A DNA stretch of 64,000 bases, taken from Arenimonas soli. Its GTDB lineage: Bacteria; Pseudomonadota; Gammaproteobacteria; Xanthomonadales; Xanthomonadaceae. The notes under the pieces were generated by a model, which worked only from the letters and a program-made list of their open reading frames with translations, was not told the origin of the DNA and made no database searches. Position 1 is the first letter of the stretch, and each line of letters starts with the position of its first letter. The position numbers were made by a program, and so were the translations under genes. Of this stretch, positions 41,209-49,573 are shown piece after piece. The stretch is from the NCBI RefSeq assembly GCF_014643775.1, contig NZ_BMKC01000001.1, positions 1,426,001 to 1,490,000 of the forward strand. The letters run 5' to 3'.

Positions 41209-42207
41209 ATGACGGTTTTCGTGCTGGCCTCCCTGGCCGTCGTGCTGGTGCTGGTGGCCTTCGCGCTGCGTCCGCTCTGGACCGGTGCCCGCCGCAGCGC
41301 GCTGGCCCTGGCCCTGGCCCTGGGCGTGGGCACCGCCGGGCTCTACGCCCTGCTGGGCTCGCCCGATGCGCTCGACCCGGCCCAGGTCAAGGCCCCGGAG
41401 ACGCTCGAAGAAGCCATCGTGCAGCTCGAACGCCGCCTGGCCGACGAACCGGGCAGCGTCGAAGGCTGGGTGCTGCTGGGCCGCAGCCATGCCGCCCGGG
41501 GCAACTGGCCCGGTGCGGCCGACGCCTTCGGCAAGGCCCAGGCCCTGCTGCCCGAAGAACCCGACCTGATGGTCGAACTGGCCGATGCCCGCATGCGCGC
41601 CGCGCCCGACGGCCGCTTCCCGGCCGACGCCGTGGCCTTGCTTGAACGCGCCGTGCAGCTGCGCCCGGACCACCAGCGCGCGCTGTTCTACCTGGGCGCC
41701 CAGCAGCTGCAGGCCGGCCGCCCCGCCGACGCCGCCGCCACCTGGGGCAGCCTGCTGCCGCTGGTCGACGCCAACACCGCAAAGGCCCTGCGCCCGCAGC
41801 TGGACACGGCGCGCGAACAGGCCGGCCTGCCGCCGCTGGAACCGGCGCCGGAAGCCGCGGCCGGGCCCGGCCTGGCGGTCACGGTGGCGCTTGATCCGGC
41901 CCTGGCCGGGCAACTGCCGCCGAACGCCACCCTGTACGTGTTCGCGCGCACGCTCGAAGGCGGCCTGCCGGTGGCGGTCAAGCGCCTGCCGGCCGAGGGT
42001 TTTCCGGTCACGGTGTCGCTGTCGGATGCCGACGGCCTGATGCCGGCGCAAAAACTCTCCGGCCAGGACCGCGTGTTGCTGATGGCGCGGGTCTCGCGCT
42101 CCGGCGACGCTGGCGCCAGCCCCGGCGACCTGGAAGCCGAAGCCCTGGAACTGGACGTGGCCGACGGAGCCAATGCGACGCTGGTGATTGCTAAAGTGGT
42201 GCAATGA
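41209..42207 (+). CDS. ccmI: Cytochrome c biogenesis protein CcmI (CycH), TPR
   Basis: Apocytochrome c chaperone. The 332-residue protein has two N-terminal membrane helices (about 3-22 and 32-50), TPR repeats with NPxxxExW-like helices (LEEAIVQLERRLADEPGSVEGWVLLGRSHAARGNWPGAADAF and two more), and a C-terminal beta-rich domain (from about 220) that binds the cytochrome. AGGAG lies 8 nt before the ATG at 41209, which decides the start over an in-frame GTG at 41203. Its stop overlaps the metX start. Confidence 0.92.
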   Translation: MTVFVLASLAVVLVLVAFALRPLWTGARRSALALALALGVGTAGLYALLGSPDALDPAQVKAPETLEEAIVQLERRLADEPGSVEGWVLLGRSHAARGNWPGAADAFGKAQALLPEEPDLMVELADARMRAAPDGRFPADAVALLERAVQLRPDHQRALFYLGAQQLQAGRPADAAATWGSLLPLVDANTAKALRPQLDTAREQAGLPPLEPAPEAAAGPGLAVTVALDPALAGQLPPNATLYVFARTLEGGLPVAVKRLPAEGFPVTVSLSDADGLMPAQKLSGQDRVLLMARVSRSGDAGASPGDLEAEALELDVADGANATLVIAKVVQ

Positions 42208-43316
42208 GCGAATCGATCCCGCCGTCCACCCGTTTCGTCGAACTACCCGGCCCCTTCCCCTTCAAGCGCGGCGGCGCGCTTGAAGGCGCGATGCTGGCCT
42301 ACGAAACCTGGGGCGAACTCTCCCCCGCCCGCGACAACGCCATCCTGATCCTGCCGGGGCTGTCGCCCAACGCCCACGCCGCGGCGAACGCGGGCAACCC
42401 GGAGCCGGGCTGGTGGGAAGCCATGCTGGGCCCGGGCAAGCCGATCGACACGGACCGCTGGTTCGTCGTTTGCGTCAACCCGCTGGGCAGCTGCAAGGGC
42501 AGCACCGGCGCGGCCTCGGTCAACCCCGGCACCGGCCAGCCCTACCGGTTGGATTTCCCGGACCTGTCGATCGAGGACGGCGCGCGCGCCGCCCGCCACC
42601 TGCTGCAGGCGCTGGGCATCGACTGCCTGGCCAGCGTCATCGGCAACTCCATGGGCGGCATGAGCGCGCTGGCGCTGCTGCTGCAATTCCCCGGCATCGC
42701 GCGTTCACACGTCAATGTGTCCGGCAGCGCCCGCGCCCTGCCCTTCTCGATCGCCATCCGTTCGTTGCAGCGCGAAGCCATCCGCCTGGACCCGAACTGG
42801 AACCAGGGCCACTACGACGACCACGCCTACCCCGAAAACGGCATGCGCATCGCCCGCAAGCTGGGCGTGGTGACCTACCGGTCGGCGATGGAATGGGACG
42901 GCCGCTTCGGCCGCGTGCGCCTGGACAGCGAATGCCGGGAAGACGACCCCTTCGGCCTGGAATTCGAGGTCGAACGTTACCTCGAGGGCCACGCGCGCCG
43001 CTTCGTGCGCACCTTCGACCCGAACTGCTACCTGTACCTGAGCCGCTCGATGGACTGGTTCGACGCGGCCGAATACGGCGGCGGCGACGTCATGAAGGCG
43101 CTGGCGGGTATCCGCCTGGAACGTGCGCTGGCGATCGGCGTGCACACCGACATCCTGTTCCCGCTGCAGCAGCAGGAGCAGGTCGCCGACGGCCTGCGCG
43201 CCGGCGGCGCTGATTCCGAATTCATGGCCCTGGAATCCCCGCAGGGCCACGACGCCTTCCTGGTCGACATCGAGCGCTTCGGGCCCGCGATCGGCGGGTT
43301 CCTCGGTAAGCTCTAG
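42204..43316 (+). CDS. metX: MetX-family homoserine/serine O-acyltransferase
   Basis: An alpha/beta-hydrolase acyltransferase of 370 residues. The triad is Ser149 (IGNSMGGM), Asp316 (VHTDILFP) and His349 (PQGHDAFL). The family acylates homoserine for methionine synthesis, but some members use succinyl-CoA. In Xanthomonadales, MetX-like proteins have, as far as I recall, been reassigned as serine O-succinyltransferases in cysteine synthesis. The sequence alone does not settle substrate or acyl donor here. It overlaps ccmI by 4 bp, so it is co-transcribed with the cytochrome c genes; the nearby cysteine dioxygenase also concerns sulfur amino acids. Confidence 0.9.
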   Translation: MSESIPPSTRFVELPGPFPFKRGGALEGAMLAYETWGELSPARDNAILILPGLSPNAHAAANAGNPEPGWWEAMLGPGKPIDTDRWFVVCVNPLGSCKGSTGAASVNPGTGQPYRLDFPDLSIEDGARAARHLLQALGIDCLASVIGNSMGGMSALALLLQFPGIARSHVNVSGSARALPFSIAIRSLQREAIRLDPNWNQGHYDDHAYPENGMRIARKLGVVTYRSAMEWDGRFGRVRLDSECREDDPFGLEFEVERYLEGHARRFVRTFDPNCYLYLSRSMDWFDAAEYGGGDVMKALAGIRLERALAIGVHTDILFPLQQQEQVADGLRAGGADSEFMALESPQGHDAFLVDIERFGPAIGGFLGKL

Positions 43317-43347
43317 AAAAGAAAAAAGGCGTGGATGGCTCCACGCC
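43317..43347 (-). terminator. Intrinsic terminator of the tRNA-Leu transcript
   Basis: An 8-bp stem (GGCGTGGA / TCCACGCC, 43328-43347) is followed on the minus strand by the T-rich run TTTTTTCTTTT. It lies 45 nt beyond the tRNA 3' end. This is the most canonical rho-independent terminator in the window; it may also stop transcripts arriving from metX. Confidence 0.85.
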
Positions 43348-43392
43348 TTCGGTCTGATCGGCGCCGGACCTTGCTGCGCCTGCGCCCGCTCT

Positions 43393-43478
43393 TGGTACCG
43401 GTGATAGGACTCGAACCTACACGCCATCGCTGGCAAGGGATTTTGAGTCCCCCGCGTCTACCATTCCGCCACACCGGC
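43393..43478 (-). tRNA. tRNA-Leu, anticodon CAA
   Basis: An 86-nt class II tRNA including an encoded CCA. The acceptor stem GCCGGTG pairs with CACCGGT (a G-U at the first pair), and the discriminator is A. The D arm contains TGGCGGAATGGTAGACGC. The anticodon stem-loop is GGGGA-CTCAAAA-TCCCT with anticodon CAA (reads UUG). A variable arm follows (TGCCAGCGATGGCG region), then the T loop GGTTCGAGTCC. All arms fold by hand. Confidence 0.97.
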
Positions 43479-43492
43479 ACGTGGGCGGCGCG

Positions 43493-43498
43493 ATTATA
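43493..43498 (-). promoter_or_regulatory. TATAAT -10 box of tRNA-Leu
   Basis: A perfect TATAAT on the minus strand lies 14 nt before the first base of the tRNA, a suitable distance for a -10 box with a short leader. No good -35 is evident. It sits between the cysteine dioxygenase stop and the tRNA, so the tRNA need not rely on read-through. Confidence 0.6.
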
Positions 43499-43514
43499 GC
43501 CCAGCGACGCCGGC

Positions 43515-44093
43515 CTAGGCCGCTTCGTCCAGGCCCAGCTGGCGCGGCGCCTTGCGGTACCAGCCATCGGCTTCGGGCTGGAACATCGAACAGCAGGTCA
43601 GGGCCTGCTTGTAGATGTGCAGCGAAATCGCCACCGCGTCGGCGCTGGGATTGCGGATGGCGTGGTACTCGTGCGGCGGGATCAGGCTGCCGGCCGAACC
43701 GACGCCGGCGATCTGGGTCCCCACGGCTTCGAAAAGCACGCGGTCGCCGTCCTGTTCGCGCAGGGCGTACTGGGTGATCTCCAGCTGGCCCTGCCAGACG
43801 CCTTCGACGCACCAGACGCCGGAGTGGTCGTGCACGGGCGTGCCCTGGCCCGGGCCCCAGGTCATGGCGACGACGCTGTAGCCGGACTTTTCGCAGCGGT
43901 AGAGCTCGCGGCGGGCGTAGTGGTCGGTCACCGGCTCGTGCACGCAGGCCGGCAGCGTCACCGCGCGGGTGCGGATCAGCTCGGCCAGGCCATTGCGGAT
44001 GCAGTCGGTGGTCTGGTGCTGGCAGTCGCTGGACACCGCGCGGTCGATCATCGCGAGCAGTTGGTCGCAGCCGGGAAAGTCGAGGGCCTGCAT
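43515..44093 (-). CDS. Cysteine dioxygenase
   Basis: Cupin-fold thiol dioxygenase, 192 residues, which oxidises cysteine to cysteine sulfinate with a mononuclear Fe(II). The iron ligands are His88 and His90 (PVHDHSG) and His144 (HAIRN). Unlike many bacterial members, it keeps both residues of the Cys-Tyr crosslink of mammalian cysteine dioxygenase: Cys95 (GVWCVEG) and Tyr161 (SLHIYKQ). That favours cysteine over 3-mercaptopropionate as substrate. It is transcribed toward tRNA-Leu. No sulfinate transporter or decarboxylase gene adjoins. Confidence 0.87.
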   Translation of the reverse strand: MQALDFPGCDQLLAMIDRAVSSDCQHQTTDCIRNGLAELIRTRAVTLPACVHEPVTDHYARRELYRCEKSGYSVVAMTWGPGQGTPVHDHSGVWCVEGVWQGQLEITQYALREQDGDRVLFEAVGTQIAGVGSAGSLIPPHEYHAIRNPSADAVAISLHIYKQALTCCSMFQPEADGWYRKAPRQLGLDEAA

Positions 44094-44160
44094 GGCGGCA
44101 CCGGGTGATGTGGACGTGAAGCCAGTTTAACAGCGCCCGCCCGGAGGGGTTTGCGCCCGG

Positions 44161-44616
44161 TCAAACGGCCGCCGGCCGGGGCCAGGGCCACCAGCCGCGG
44201 CCGGTCAGGGCATACCGGTCGGCGGCCTGTTCGAAGCGGTTTTTGTGGCTGATGCCGCCGCAGGCCAGGTAAATCGGCAGGAACAGCGGCCCCAGCACCA
44301 TCGCCTGGTAGACGTGGGCGCGTTCATGGTCGCCCAGGCGCACCCGCGGCCCGGCCTGGCCGGTCGCCACCGCCGCGTAGGTGCGAACCGTCGTTTCCAG
44401 GCTCGGGCCCGTATGCAGCACCACGTTGCCCAGGGCCAGGGCCCCGCCCGGGCCCCAGGGAAACCGTTCGAACACCAGCGCACCGTCGGAAACCCGCGGC
44501 TTCGCGCCGAACGGCAACGCCAGCAGGCCGGCGACCATCGCCGCCAGGCTCATCGGGCTGGCCCAGGCCGCGCCAAGCAGCCAGGCCAGGCTGCGTCCCA
44601 GCCGTGAAAACCACAT
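44161..44616 (-). CDS. Membrane protein with an HExxH motif, unknown
   Basis: A 151-residue protein with an N-terminal hydrophobic region (about 10-36) and a second one (107-121). Between them, LGDHERAHVYQ (95-105) contains HERAH (97-101), a zinc-metallopeptidase-like HExxH, and FEQAADRYA (128-136) offers a downstream Glu/Asp. The pattern recalls small zincin-like domains, but the protein is very short for a protease and may only bind metal. I chose the ATG at 44616 because GGGAG precedes it by 8 nt; an in-frame GTG at 44640 is less likely. Confidence 0.6.
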   Translation of the reverse strand: MWFSRLGRSLAWLLGAAWASPMSLAAMVAGLLALPFGAKPRVSDGALVFERFPWGPGGALALGNVVLHTGPSLETTVRTYAAVATGQAGPRVRLGDHERAHVYQAMVLGPLFLPIYLACGGISHKNRFEQAADRYALTGRGWWPWPRPAAV

Positions 44617-44727
44617 GCCTCGCACTCCCTCGCGGGCCACGCGCCCGGCGGCGGGATGCTAGCACTGTCACCTTGTCGGCCCGCAGGGCGTCTGACAGGC
44701 TAAGCGCTCCTTTTTACTGCCCTGGCC

Positions 44728-46047
44728 ATGTCCACACCCGAATCCGATCCCGGCACCCGGCTCACCCTGCCCCGCCGCACCACGCCGACCTGGGAAGTCG
44801 AGCTGCTGCTGTCGGGCGCCACGGTGTTCGCGCTGGTGCAGCTGGCGACCTGGCTGCCGGGCTGGGCCAGCCATGTCTCGCCGCGCCTGTCCGACTTCTG
44901 GCGGCAAGTCGCCGACGTGTCGCTGGTGTACCTGATGTGCGGCGTCGTCGTGCTTACGGTCGCCTTCGTGCTGCACCTGCTGCTGCGTGCCTACTGGGTT
45001 GCGCTGGTCGGCATGGATTCGGTGTTCCCGGGCGGGCTGAAAACGGAAAAGATGCGCGACGGCCCCGTCATCCGCGACTGGACCATGGCCCGCTGGAAGC
45101 CCATGCCGGTCCAGATCGAGCAGGCCGACAACCAGGCCACCATCGTGTTCGGCCTGGGCATCGGCCTGGCCCGGATGATGGTGACGATCACGGTGCTGGG
45201 CTCGCTGCTGATGCTGGGGGTGCTGGTCGTGGCCGCCATCACCGGCACCGCCGAACACGCCGGCAGGTGGGTCTCGGGCACCTTGCTCCTGCTGCTGGTG
45301 CCCTGGCTGCTGGTCATGGGGGTCGACCGGCGCTTCGGCGACCGCCTGCCACGGGGCCACTGGCTGCGCCGGGGCATGGAGGCGGTCCTGGCGGTCTATT
45401 CGTGGGCCGGGGTCGGCCGGGAGTCGTCCACGCTGGTGACGCTCTACACCACCAGCGTTGGCGACCGTCGCGGCAACTGGATCGTCGGCGGCCTGATAGC
45501 CGCCGCGACCCTTGCCAGCATCACGGCCGTGGCGGTCCTGAAGGACGACCTGGGCTGGGGGCAGTACGGCCGCTTCCCCCTGCTCGAAGCCAACCAGGCC
45601 AACAGCGTTCGCCACGTGCACTACGCCAACCAGCACGAGCCCGCGCAGTCCCCACGCCTGCCGTACATCCCGGACCTGCAGGCGCAGGGGGGCTACCTGC
45701 CGCTGGTGGTGCCCTTCGTTCCCCAACTGCACCAGCAAATGCTCGACGCCTGTCCGGAGCCCATGGACCTGCCGCCTGGCTTCGCCGGCCGGCAGCAGCG
45801 CAGCCAGGCCACGCTGGCCTGCATCGCCGAAGGTTTCGCGGTGACGCTTGACGGCCAGCCGCTGGCGCAGGCGCCCGAGCTCTACAGCGACGCCACGCGC
45901 GACCTGCGCGGGCTGGTCTACATGATCCCGCTGGCCGGCCAGTCGCGTGGCCGGCACGAGCTGGTGGTGGCGCTGCAGCCGCAGCCCGAGTCCAAGCCGG
46001 GCAACGACGACTCGCCGCCGATCTGGCGTATCCCCTACTGGTACTGA
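44728..46047 (+). CDS. Multi-helix membrane protein, unknown
   Basis: A 439-residue protein that I do not recognise. Hydrophobic segments lie near 25-47, 65-90, 143-172, 180-200 and 253-275. The first 24 residues are soluble and probably cytoplasmic. The roughly 165-residue C-terminal part is soluble, Pro/Gln/Leu-rich and beta-like, ending in PPIWRIPYWY. No enzyme motif is seen. Its TGA directly abuts the stop of the convergent response-regulator gene (TGATCA), with no spacer. Confidence 0.75.
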   Translation: MSTPESDPGTRLTLPRRTTPTWEVELLLSGATVFALVQLATWLPGWASHVSPRLSDFWRQVADVSLVYLMCGVVVLTVAFVLHLLLRAYWVALVGMDSVFPGGLKTEKMRDGPVIRDWTMARWKPMPVQIEQADNQATIVFGLGIGLARMMVTITVLGSLLMLGVLVVAAITGTAEHAGRWVSGTLLLLLVPWLLVMGVDRRFGDRLPRGHWLRRGMEAVLAVYSWAGVGRESSTLVTLYTTSVGDRRGNWIVGGLIAAATLASITAVAVLKDDLGWGQYGRFPLLEANQANSVRHVHYANQHEPAQSPRLPYIPDLQAQGGYLPLVVPFVPQLHQQMLDACPEPMDLPPGFAGRQQRSQATLACIAEGFAVTLDGQPLAQAPELYSDATRDLRGLVYMIPLAGQSRGRHELVVALQPQPESKPGNDDSPPIWRIPYWY

Positions 46048-46707
46048 TCAGGCTTCGCGGGCGGGATCGGCCAGCGACAGGCTGCCCAGCAGCACGCCGG
46101 CCTGGGTGCGGTTGCGCACGCCGAGTTTTTCGAAGATGGCGCTCATGTGCGCTTTCACCGTGCGTTCCTGGATACCCAGCTCGTCGGCGATCTGCTTGTT
46201 GAGGCGGCCTTCGGCGACGCGCGTGAGCACCTTGAACTGCTGAGGGCTGAGCGTCGCGAGTTTGGCGGCGGTTTCGCGGTCGCCCGGTTCCGGTGGCGCG
46301 TTGGCCACCGCCTCGCGCAGTGCCGGCGGCAGCCACTGTTCGCAGTCGAGCACCGCGCGCAGGCCCGCCTGCAGCTCGGCCAGGTCGGCACGTTTGGTCA
46401 GGTAACCAGCGGCGCCGTAGGCCAGCGCCCGACGGATGGTCGCCGGGTCTTCATGCGCCGAGATCATCGCTACGGCCACGCCGGGGTGTTCGGCGCGCAG
46501 CGAGGCCAGGCCGACCAGCCCGTGGCTGCCGGGCATGTGCAGGTCCAGCAGCACCAGGTCGATGTCGGGGAACGCGGCGAGCGCGGCCTGCACGCCCGGC
46601 AGATCCTCGGCTTCGTGGATTTGCGCATCCGGCAGCACGCCGCGCACCGCCTGGGTCAGGGCCAGTCGGTAGAGCGGATGGTCGTCGGCGATCAGCAGGC
46701 GGGTCAC
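46048..46707 (-). CDS. LuxR/NarL-family response regulator (CrbR-like)
   Basis: A 219-residue transcription regulator. The receiver domain has the phosphoacceptor Asp55 (LVLLDLHMPG) and Lys in YLTKRAD. The C-terminal LuxR helix-turn-helix is LSPQQFKVLTRVAEGRLNKQIADELGIQERTVKAHMSAI. Its closest known architecture is CrbR/ErdR-type regulators, partners of SLC5-fused kinases such as the one encoded at 49.6-52.9 kb. It lies 37 bp after bdhA on the same strand, so the two probably share a transcript from the divergent promoter that holds a GTACC-AA-GGTAC palindrome. I infer it is the DNA-binding half of the local control circuit. Confidence 0.9.
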   Translation of the reverse strand: MTRLLIADDHPLYRLALTQAVRGVLPDAQIHEAEDLPGVQAALAAFPDIDLVLLDLHMPGSHGLVGLASLRAEHPGVAVAMISAHEDPATIRRALAYGAAGYLTKRADLAELQAGLRAVLDCEQWLPPALREAVANAPPEPGDRETAAKLATLSPQQFKVLTRVAEGRLNKQIADELGIQERTVKAHMSAIFEKLGVRNRTQAGVLLGSLSLADPAREA

Positions 46708-46744
46708 GCGTCGATTCTATCCCCGGTGCCCGGCGTGGGCGGGA

Positions 46745-47554
46745 CTATTGCGAGGTCCAGCCGCCGTCGACGGGGATCGCGGCGCCGGTGATGTTGTGCG
46801 CTTCGCGCCGGCACAGGAACAGCACCGTTGCGGCGATGTCGGCAGGCAGGGACATGCGGCCGCTGGGCTGCTTTTCGGCCAGCAGCGCACGGATGCCGGC
46901 GTCGCGGTCGCCGCCGCTGGCTTCGGCGCGCGAGGCGATCTGCGGTTCGATCAGCGGCGTTTCCACCCAGCCCGGGCAGACGCAGTTGACGGTGACGCCG
47001 CCGCTGTCGCGGCTGCCGGCGCCGGCGACTTCCAGCGCGGCGACCTTGCTCAGGCCGACCAGGCCGAACTTGCTGGCGACGTACGGCGATTTGTTCACCG
47101 ACGCCACCAGGCCATGCACCGAGGCGATGTTGAGCACGCGGCCGAAGCCACGCCCGACCATGCCCGGCAGGGCCAGGCGCATGGTGTGGAAGGCGGCACT
47201 GAGGTTGATCGCGATCAGCTTGTCCCAGGTCGCCGCGGGCATCTCACCGATCGGCGCCGTGTGCTGCACGCCGGCGCAGTTGACCACGATGTCGGCGGGG
47301 CCCCAGTCCGACAGCGCTTGCATCATCGTCTCGACGGCGTGGGCGTCGGCGAGGTCGGCGTCCAGGAAGCTCGCGTCGGGCGCGCCGGCCTGGCAGACCG
47401 AGGCCACCGCGGCTTCGATCTGCTCGTGACTGCCCAGGCCATTGAGCGCCACGCGCGCACCCGCCCCGCCCAGCGCCTGCGCGATCGCCAGGCCGATGCC
47501 CGAGGTGGAGCCGGTGACCAGGGCCGTGCGGCCCTGAAGGAAACGTTCGCCCAT
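46745..47554 (-). CDS. bdhA: D-3-hydroxybutyrate dehydrogenase
   Basis: Short-chain dehydrogenase, 269 residues, that oxidises D-3-hydroxybutyrate to acetoacetate with NAD+. The Rossmann motif is TGSTSGIG (14-21), the structural NNAG equivalent is NCAG, and the catalytic Tyr/Lys are in SPYVASKFG. NIASVHGLVASVNKSPYVASK and VNCVCPGWVETPLIEPQI are highly typical of BdhA. A roughly 12-residue insertion (AGSRDSGG) precedes the VTVNCV strand. Divergent from the 3-hydroxybutyrate-oligomer hydrolase gene across a 108-bp promoter region, which supports the assignment. Confidence 0.9.
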   Translation of the reverse strand: MGERFLQGRTALVTGSTSGIGLAIAQALGGAGARVALNGLGSHEQIEAAVASVCQAGAPDASFLDADLADAHAVETMMQALSDWGPADIVVNCAGVQHTAPIGEMPAATWDKLIAINLSAAFHTMRLALPGMVGRGFGRVLNIASVHGLVASVNKSPYVASKFGLVGLSKVAALEVAGAGSRDSGGVTVNCVCPGWVETPLIEPQIASRAEASGGDRDAGIRALLAEKQPSGRMSLPADIAATVLFLCRREAHNITGAAIPVDGGWTSQ

Positions 47555-47612
47555 GGAAATCCCTTGCCAGTAAAGCCTTTGGCCACCCTAGCAGCGCGCC
47601 CGCGGCGGCGCG

Positions 47613-47628
47613 TCGTACCAAGGTACGA
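47613..47628. promoter_or_regulatory. Palindromic operator candidate between bdhA and the oligomer hydrolase gene
   Basis: TCGTACCAAGGTACGA is a perfect 16-bp palindrome: two 7-bp arms around AA. It lies 34 bp before the hydrolase ATG and 58 bp from the bdhA start. The same core, GTACCAAGGTAC, recurs between the TonB receptor and permease genes (56307-56320). The 7-2-7 layout is the arrangement bound by NarL-type regulators. Binding by the adjacent LuxR-type regulator is inferred. Confidence 0.65.
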
Positions 47629-47662
47629 TGCCGGCCCGGGACCCCCTTGTTAAGGTCTGGCC

Positions 47663-49507
47663 ATGAAAAACCTCCGCCTGCTCCGCTCGCTTCCACTGGC
47701 CGGTCTCGCGCTGGCCCTGTCCGCCTGCACCAGCACCGGTGGTGGCCCCTCGCCGATGGACCTCGATGCGGGCATCGACCTGCGGACCTACCGCGACGGC
47801 GACGATCTGCTGACGGCCGGCCTGGGCGCCGCCGGGCTGCGCAACCCGACGCCGCCGGCTTTCGCGGACCCGGCCGCGCCGACGCCGACCGAACTTCGCC
47901 GGCGCGCGGTCTGGACCAACTGGCGCGGCATCGCCGACCTGGCCCCCGGCGGCGGTTACGGCGAGTTTTATGGCTCGCTGGCGCCGGTGACGGGCCGTGA
48001 GTACCAAGCGCTGGTGACGCTGCCCGGCCGAAAGCAGCCGCACCGGGTGATGGTGCAACTGCCCGACGACTTCGATTCCGACGCTCGCTGCATCGTGGTG
48101 ACCGCCTCTTCCGGTTCGCGCGGCATCTACGGCGCCATCGCCCTGGCCGGCGCCTGGGGCCTGCCGCGCGGCTGTGCAGTGGCCTACACCGACAAGGGCG
48201 CCGGCACCGGCTACGTGGACACGGCCGACGGCCGCGGTTTTGCGCTCGACGGCCAGCTCGCACAGGCGGGCCAAGCCGTGGAGTTCAAGGTGCCGGCACG
48301 CGCGGCCGGCGATGGCGTTGCGCCGATCGCGGTCAAACACGCGCATTCGGGCGACAACCCCGAGGCCGACTGGGGCCGGCACGTGGCCCAGGCCGCGCGC
48401 TTCTCGCTGCAGGTGCTGTCGCTGGCGCATCCCGACGACGGCCCCTGGACCTTCGCGAACACACGCATGATCGCCGTGGGTGTTTCCAACGGCGGCGGCG
48501 CCGTGCTGCGCGCCGCGGAGTTGCCGGACACCGGCATCGATGCGGTCGTGGCGATATCGCCCAACGTGCTGCCCGGGGACGGCGGCCGTGCGCTTTACGA
48601 CTATTCGACCGACGCCGCGCTGTGGATGCCCTGCGCACTCAATGCCGCGGCCTTCGACAACGTCGTGCTGGCACGCGCCAAGGGTGAAAAGTCAGTCGCC
48701 GGCATGGCGCGCTGCGGCATGCTCAAGGCCCGCGGCCTGCTGGAGGCCAAGGACCCGCTGGTCCAGGCCGAACAGGCGCGCCAGCACCTGCTCGACGGCG
48801 GCTGGACCGATGCCGGCATCGCCGCCGGCGTGATCAGCAGCAATTTCGACCTTTGGCGCGCGGTGAATGCCACCTACGCCTCGGCTTATGCGCGCACCGG
48901 CCCGGCCGACATGCCCTGCGGCTTTTCTTTCGCCGCCCTGGGCCCCGATGGCCAGCCGCGCGCACCGACGCCGGCCGAACGTGCCGCCTGGTGGCCTGAC
49001 GCCAGCGGCATCCCGCCGGGCGCGGGCGTGAACCTGGTGGGCGAACTGACCACCACTGCCGACCCCACCCTCGGTGGCAACCTGTGCCTGCGCGCACTGT
49101 GGACCGAAGCAGGGAGCGAGGTGCGCGCCGGCATCGAACAGACCCGCGCCGCGCCGCCGCGCAAGCAGCTGCCGATGATCGTGCTGCACGGCGCCGACGA
49201 CGGTCTCGTGCCCGAGCCCTTCAGCGGTGGCGCCTACGCGCGCTGGGCCAAGGCACAGGGCGCCGACCTGCGCTACTGGCGCATAGAAAACGCCCAGCAT
49301 TTCGACGCCTTCCTCGGGCTGCCGGTGCTGGGCAGCCGCTATGTGCCGATGATGCCCTACGGCTACCGTGCGCTGGACGCCGCCTGGATGCACCTGGCCG
49401 CGGGCAAGGCGCTGCCGGGCGATGCCAATATCCGCACGACACCGCGCAGCTTCAGCGACGGCAAGCTGGCGCCGTTGACTCCGGAAAACCTGGGCCATAT
49501 GCCCTGA
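47663..49507 (+). CDS. D-3-hydroxybutyrate oligomer hydrolase, lipoprotein
   Basis: A 614-residue enzyme of the 3HB-oligomer hydrolase family, which cleaves short D-3-hydroxybutyrate oligomers to monomer. The leader ends in LALSAC, giving lipidated Cys22, so it should sit in the periplasm or on the outer membrane. VGVSNGGGAVLRAAE holds the likely nucleophile Ser in a G-x-S-x-G elbow, and IVLHGADDGLVPEPFSGGAY with NAQHFDAFLG near the C terminus supply Asp and His candidates. AAGG lies 8 nt before the ATG. It is divergent from bdhA and convergent with the kinase gene across a long inverted repeat. Confidence 0.88.
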   Translation: MKNLRLLRSLPLAGLALALSACTSTGGGPSPMDLDAGIDLRTYRDGDDLLTAGLGAAGLRNPTPPAFADPAAPTPTELRRRAVWTNWRGIADLAPGGGYGEFYGSLAPVTGREYQALVTLPGRKQPHRVMVQLPDDFDSDARCIVVTASSGSRGIYGAIALAGAWGLPRGCAVAYTDKGAGTGYVDTADGRGFALDGQLAQAGQAVEFKVPARAAGDGVAPIAVKHAHSGDNPEADWGRHVAQAARFSLQVLSLAHPDDGPWTFANTRMIAVGVSNGGGAVLRAAELPDTGIDAVVAISPNVLPGDGGRALYDYSTDAALWMPCALNAAAFDNVVLARAKGEKSVAGMARCGMLKARGLLEAKDPLVQAEQARQHLLDGGWTDAGIAAGVISSNFDLWRAVNATYASAYARTGPADMPCGFSFAALGPDGQPRAPTPAERAAWWPDASGIPPGAGVNLVGELTTTADPTLGGNLCLRALWTEAGSEVRAGIEQTRAAPPRKQLPMIVLHGADDGLVPEPFSGGAYARWAKAQGADLRYWRIENAQHFDAFLGLPVLGSRYVPMMPYGYRALDAAWMHLAAGKALPGDANIRTTPRSFSDGKLAPLTPENLGHMP

Positions 49508-49514
49508 TCACTCC

Positions 49515-49565
49515 TGTGGGAGGGACTTCAGTCCCGATGCTTTCGGGACTGAAGTCCCTCCCACA
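49515..49565. repeat. REP-like long inverted repeat
   Basis: Two perfectly complementary 23-bp arms (49515-49537 and 49543-49565, each beginning or ending TGTGGGAGGGACTTC or its complement) around a 5-nt loop. It fills the gap between two convergent stop codons. The GGGACT-x-x-AGTCCC core is like intergenic REP elements in pseudomonads and Xanthomonadaceae. It could end transcription on both strands. It is the only copy in the window. Confidence 0.8.
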
Positions 49566-49573
49566 AGGCGCTC

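Noticed and set aside
48002-48010. GTACCAAG inside the oligomer-hydrolase gene as a third operator
   Set aside because: Only one half of the palindrome is present and it is within coding sequence.
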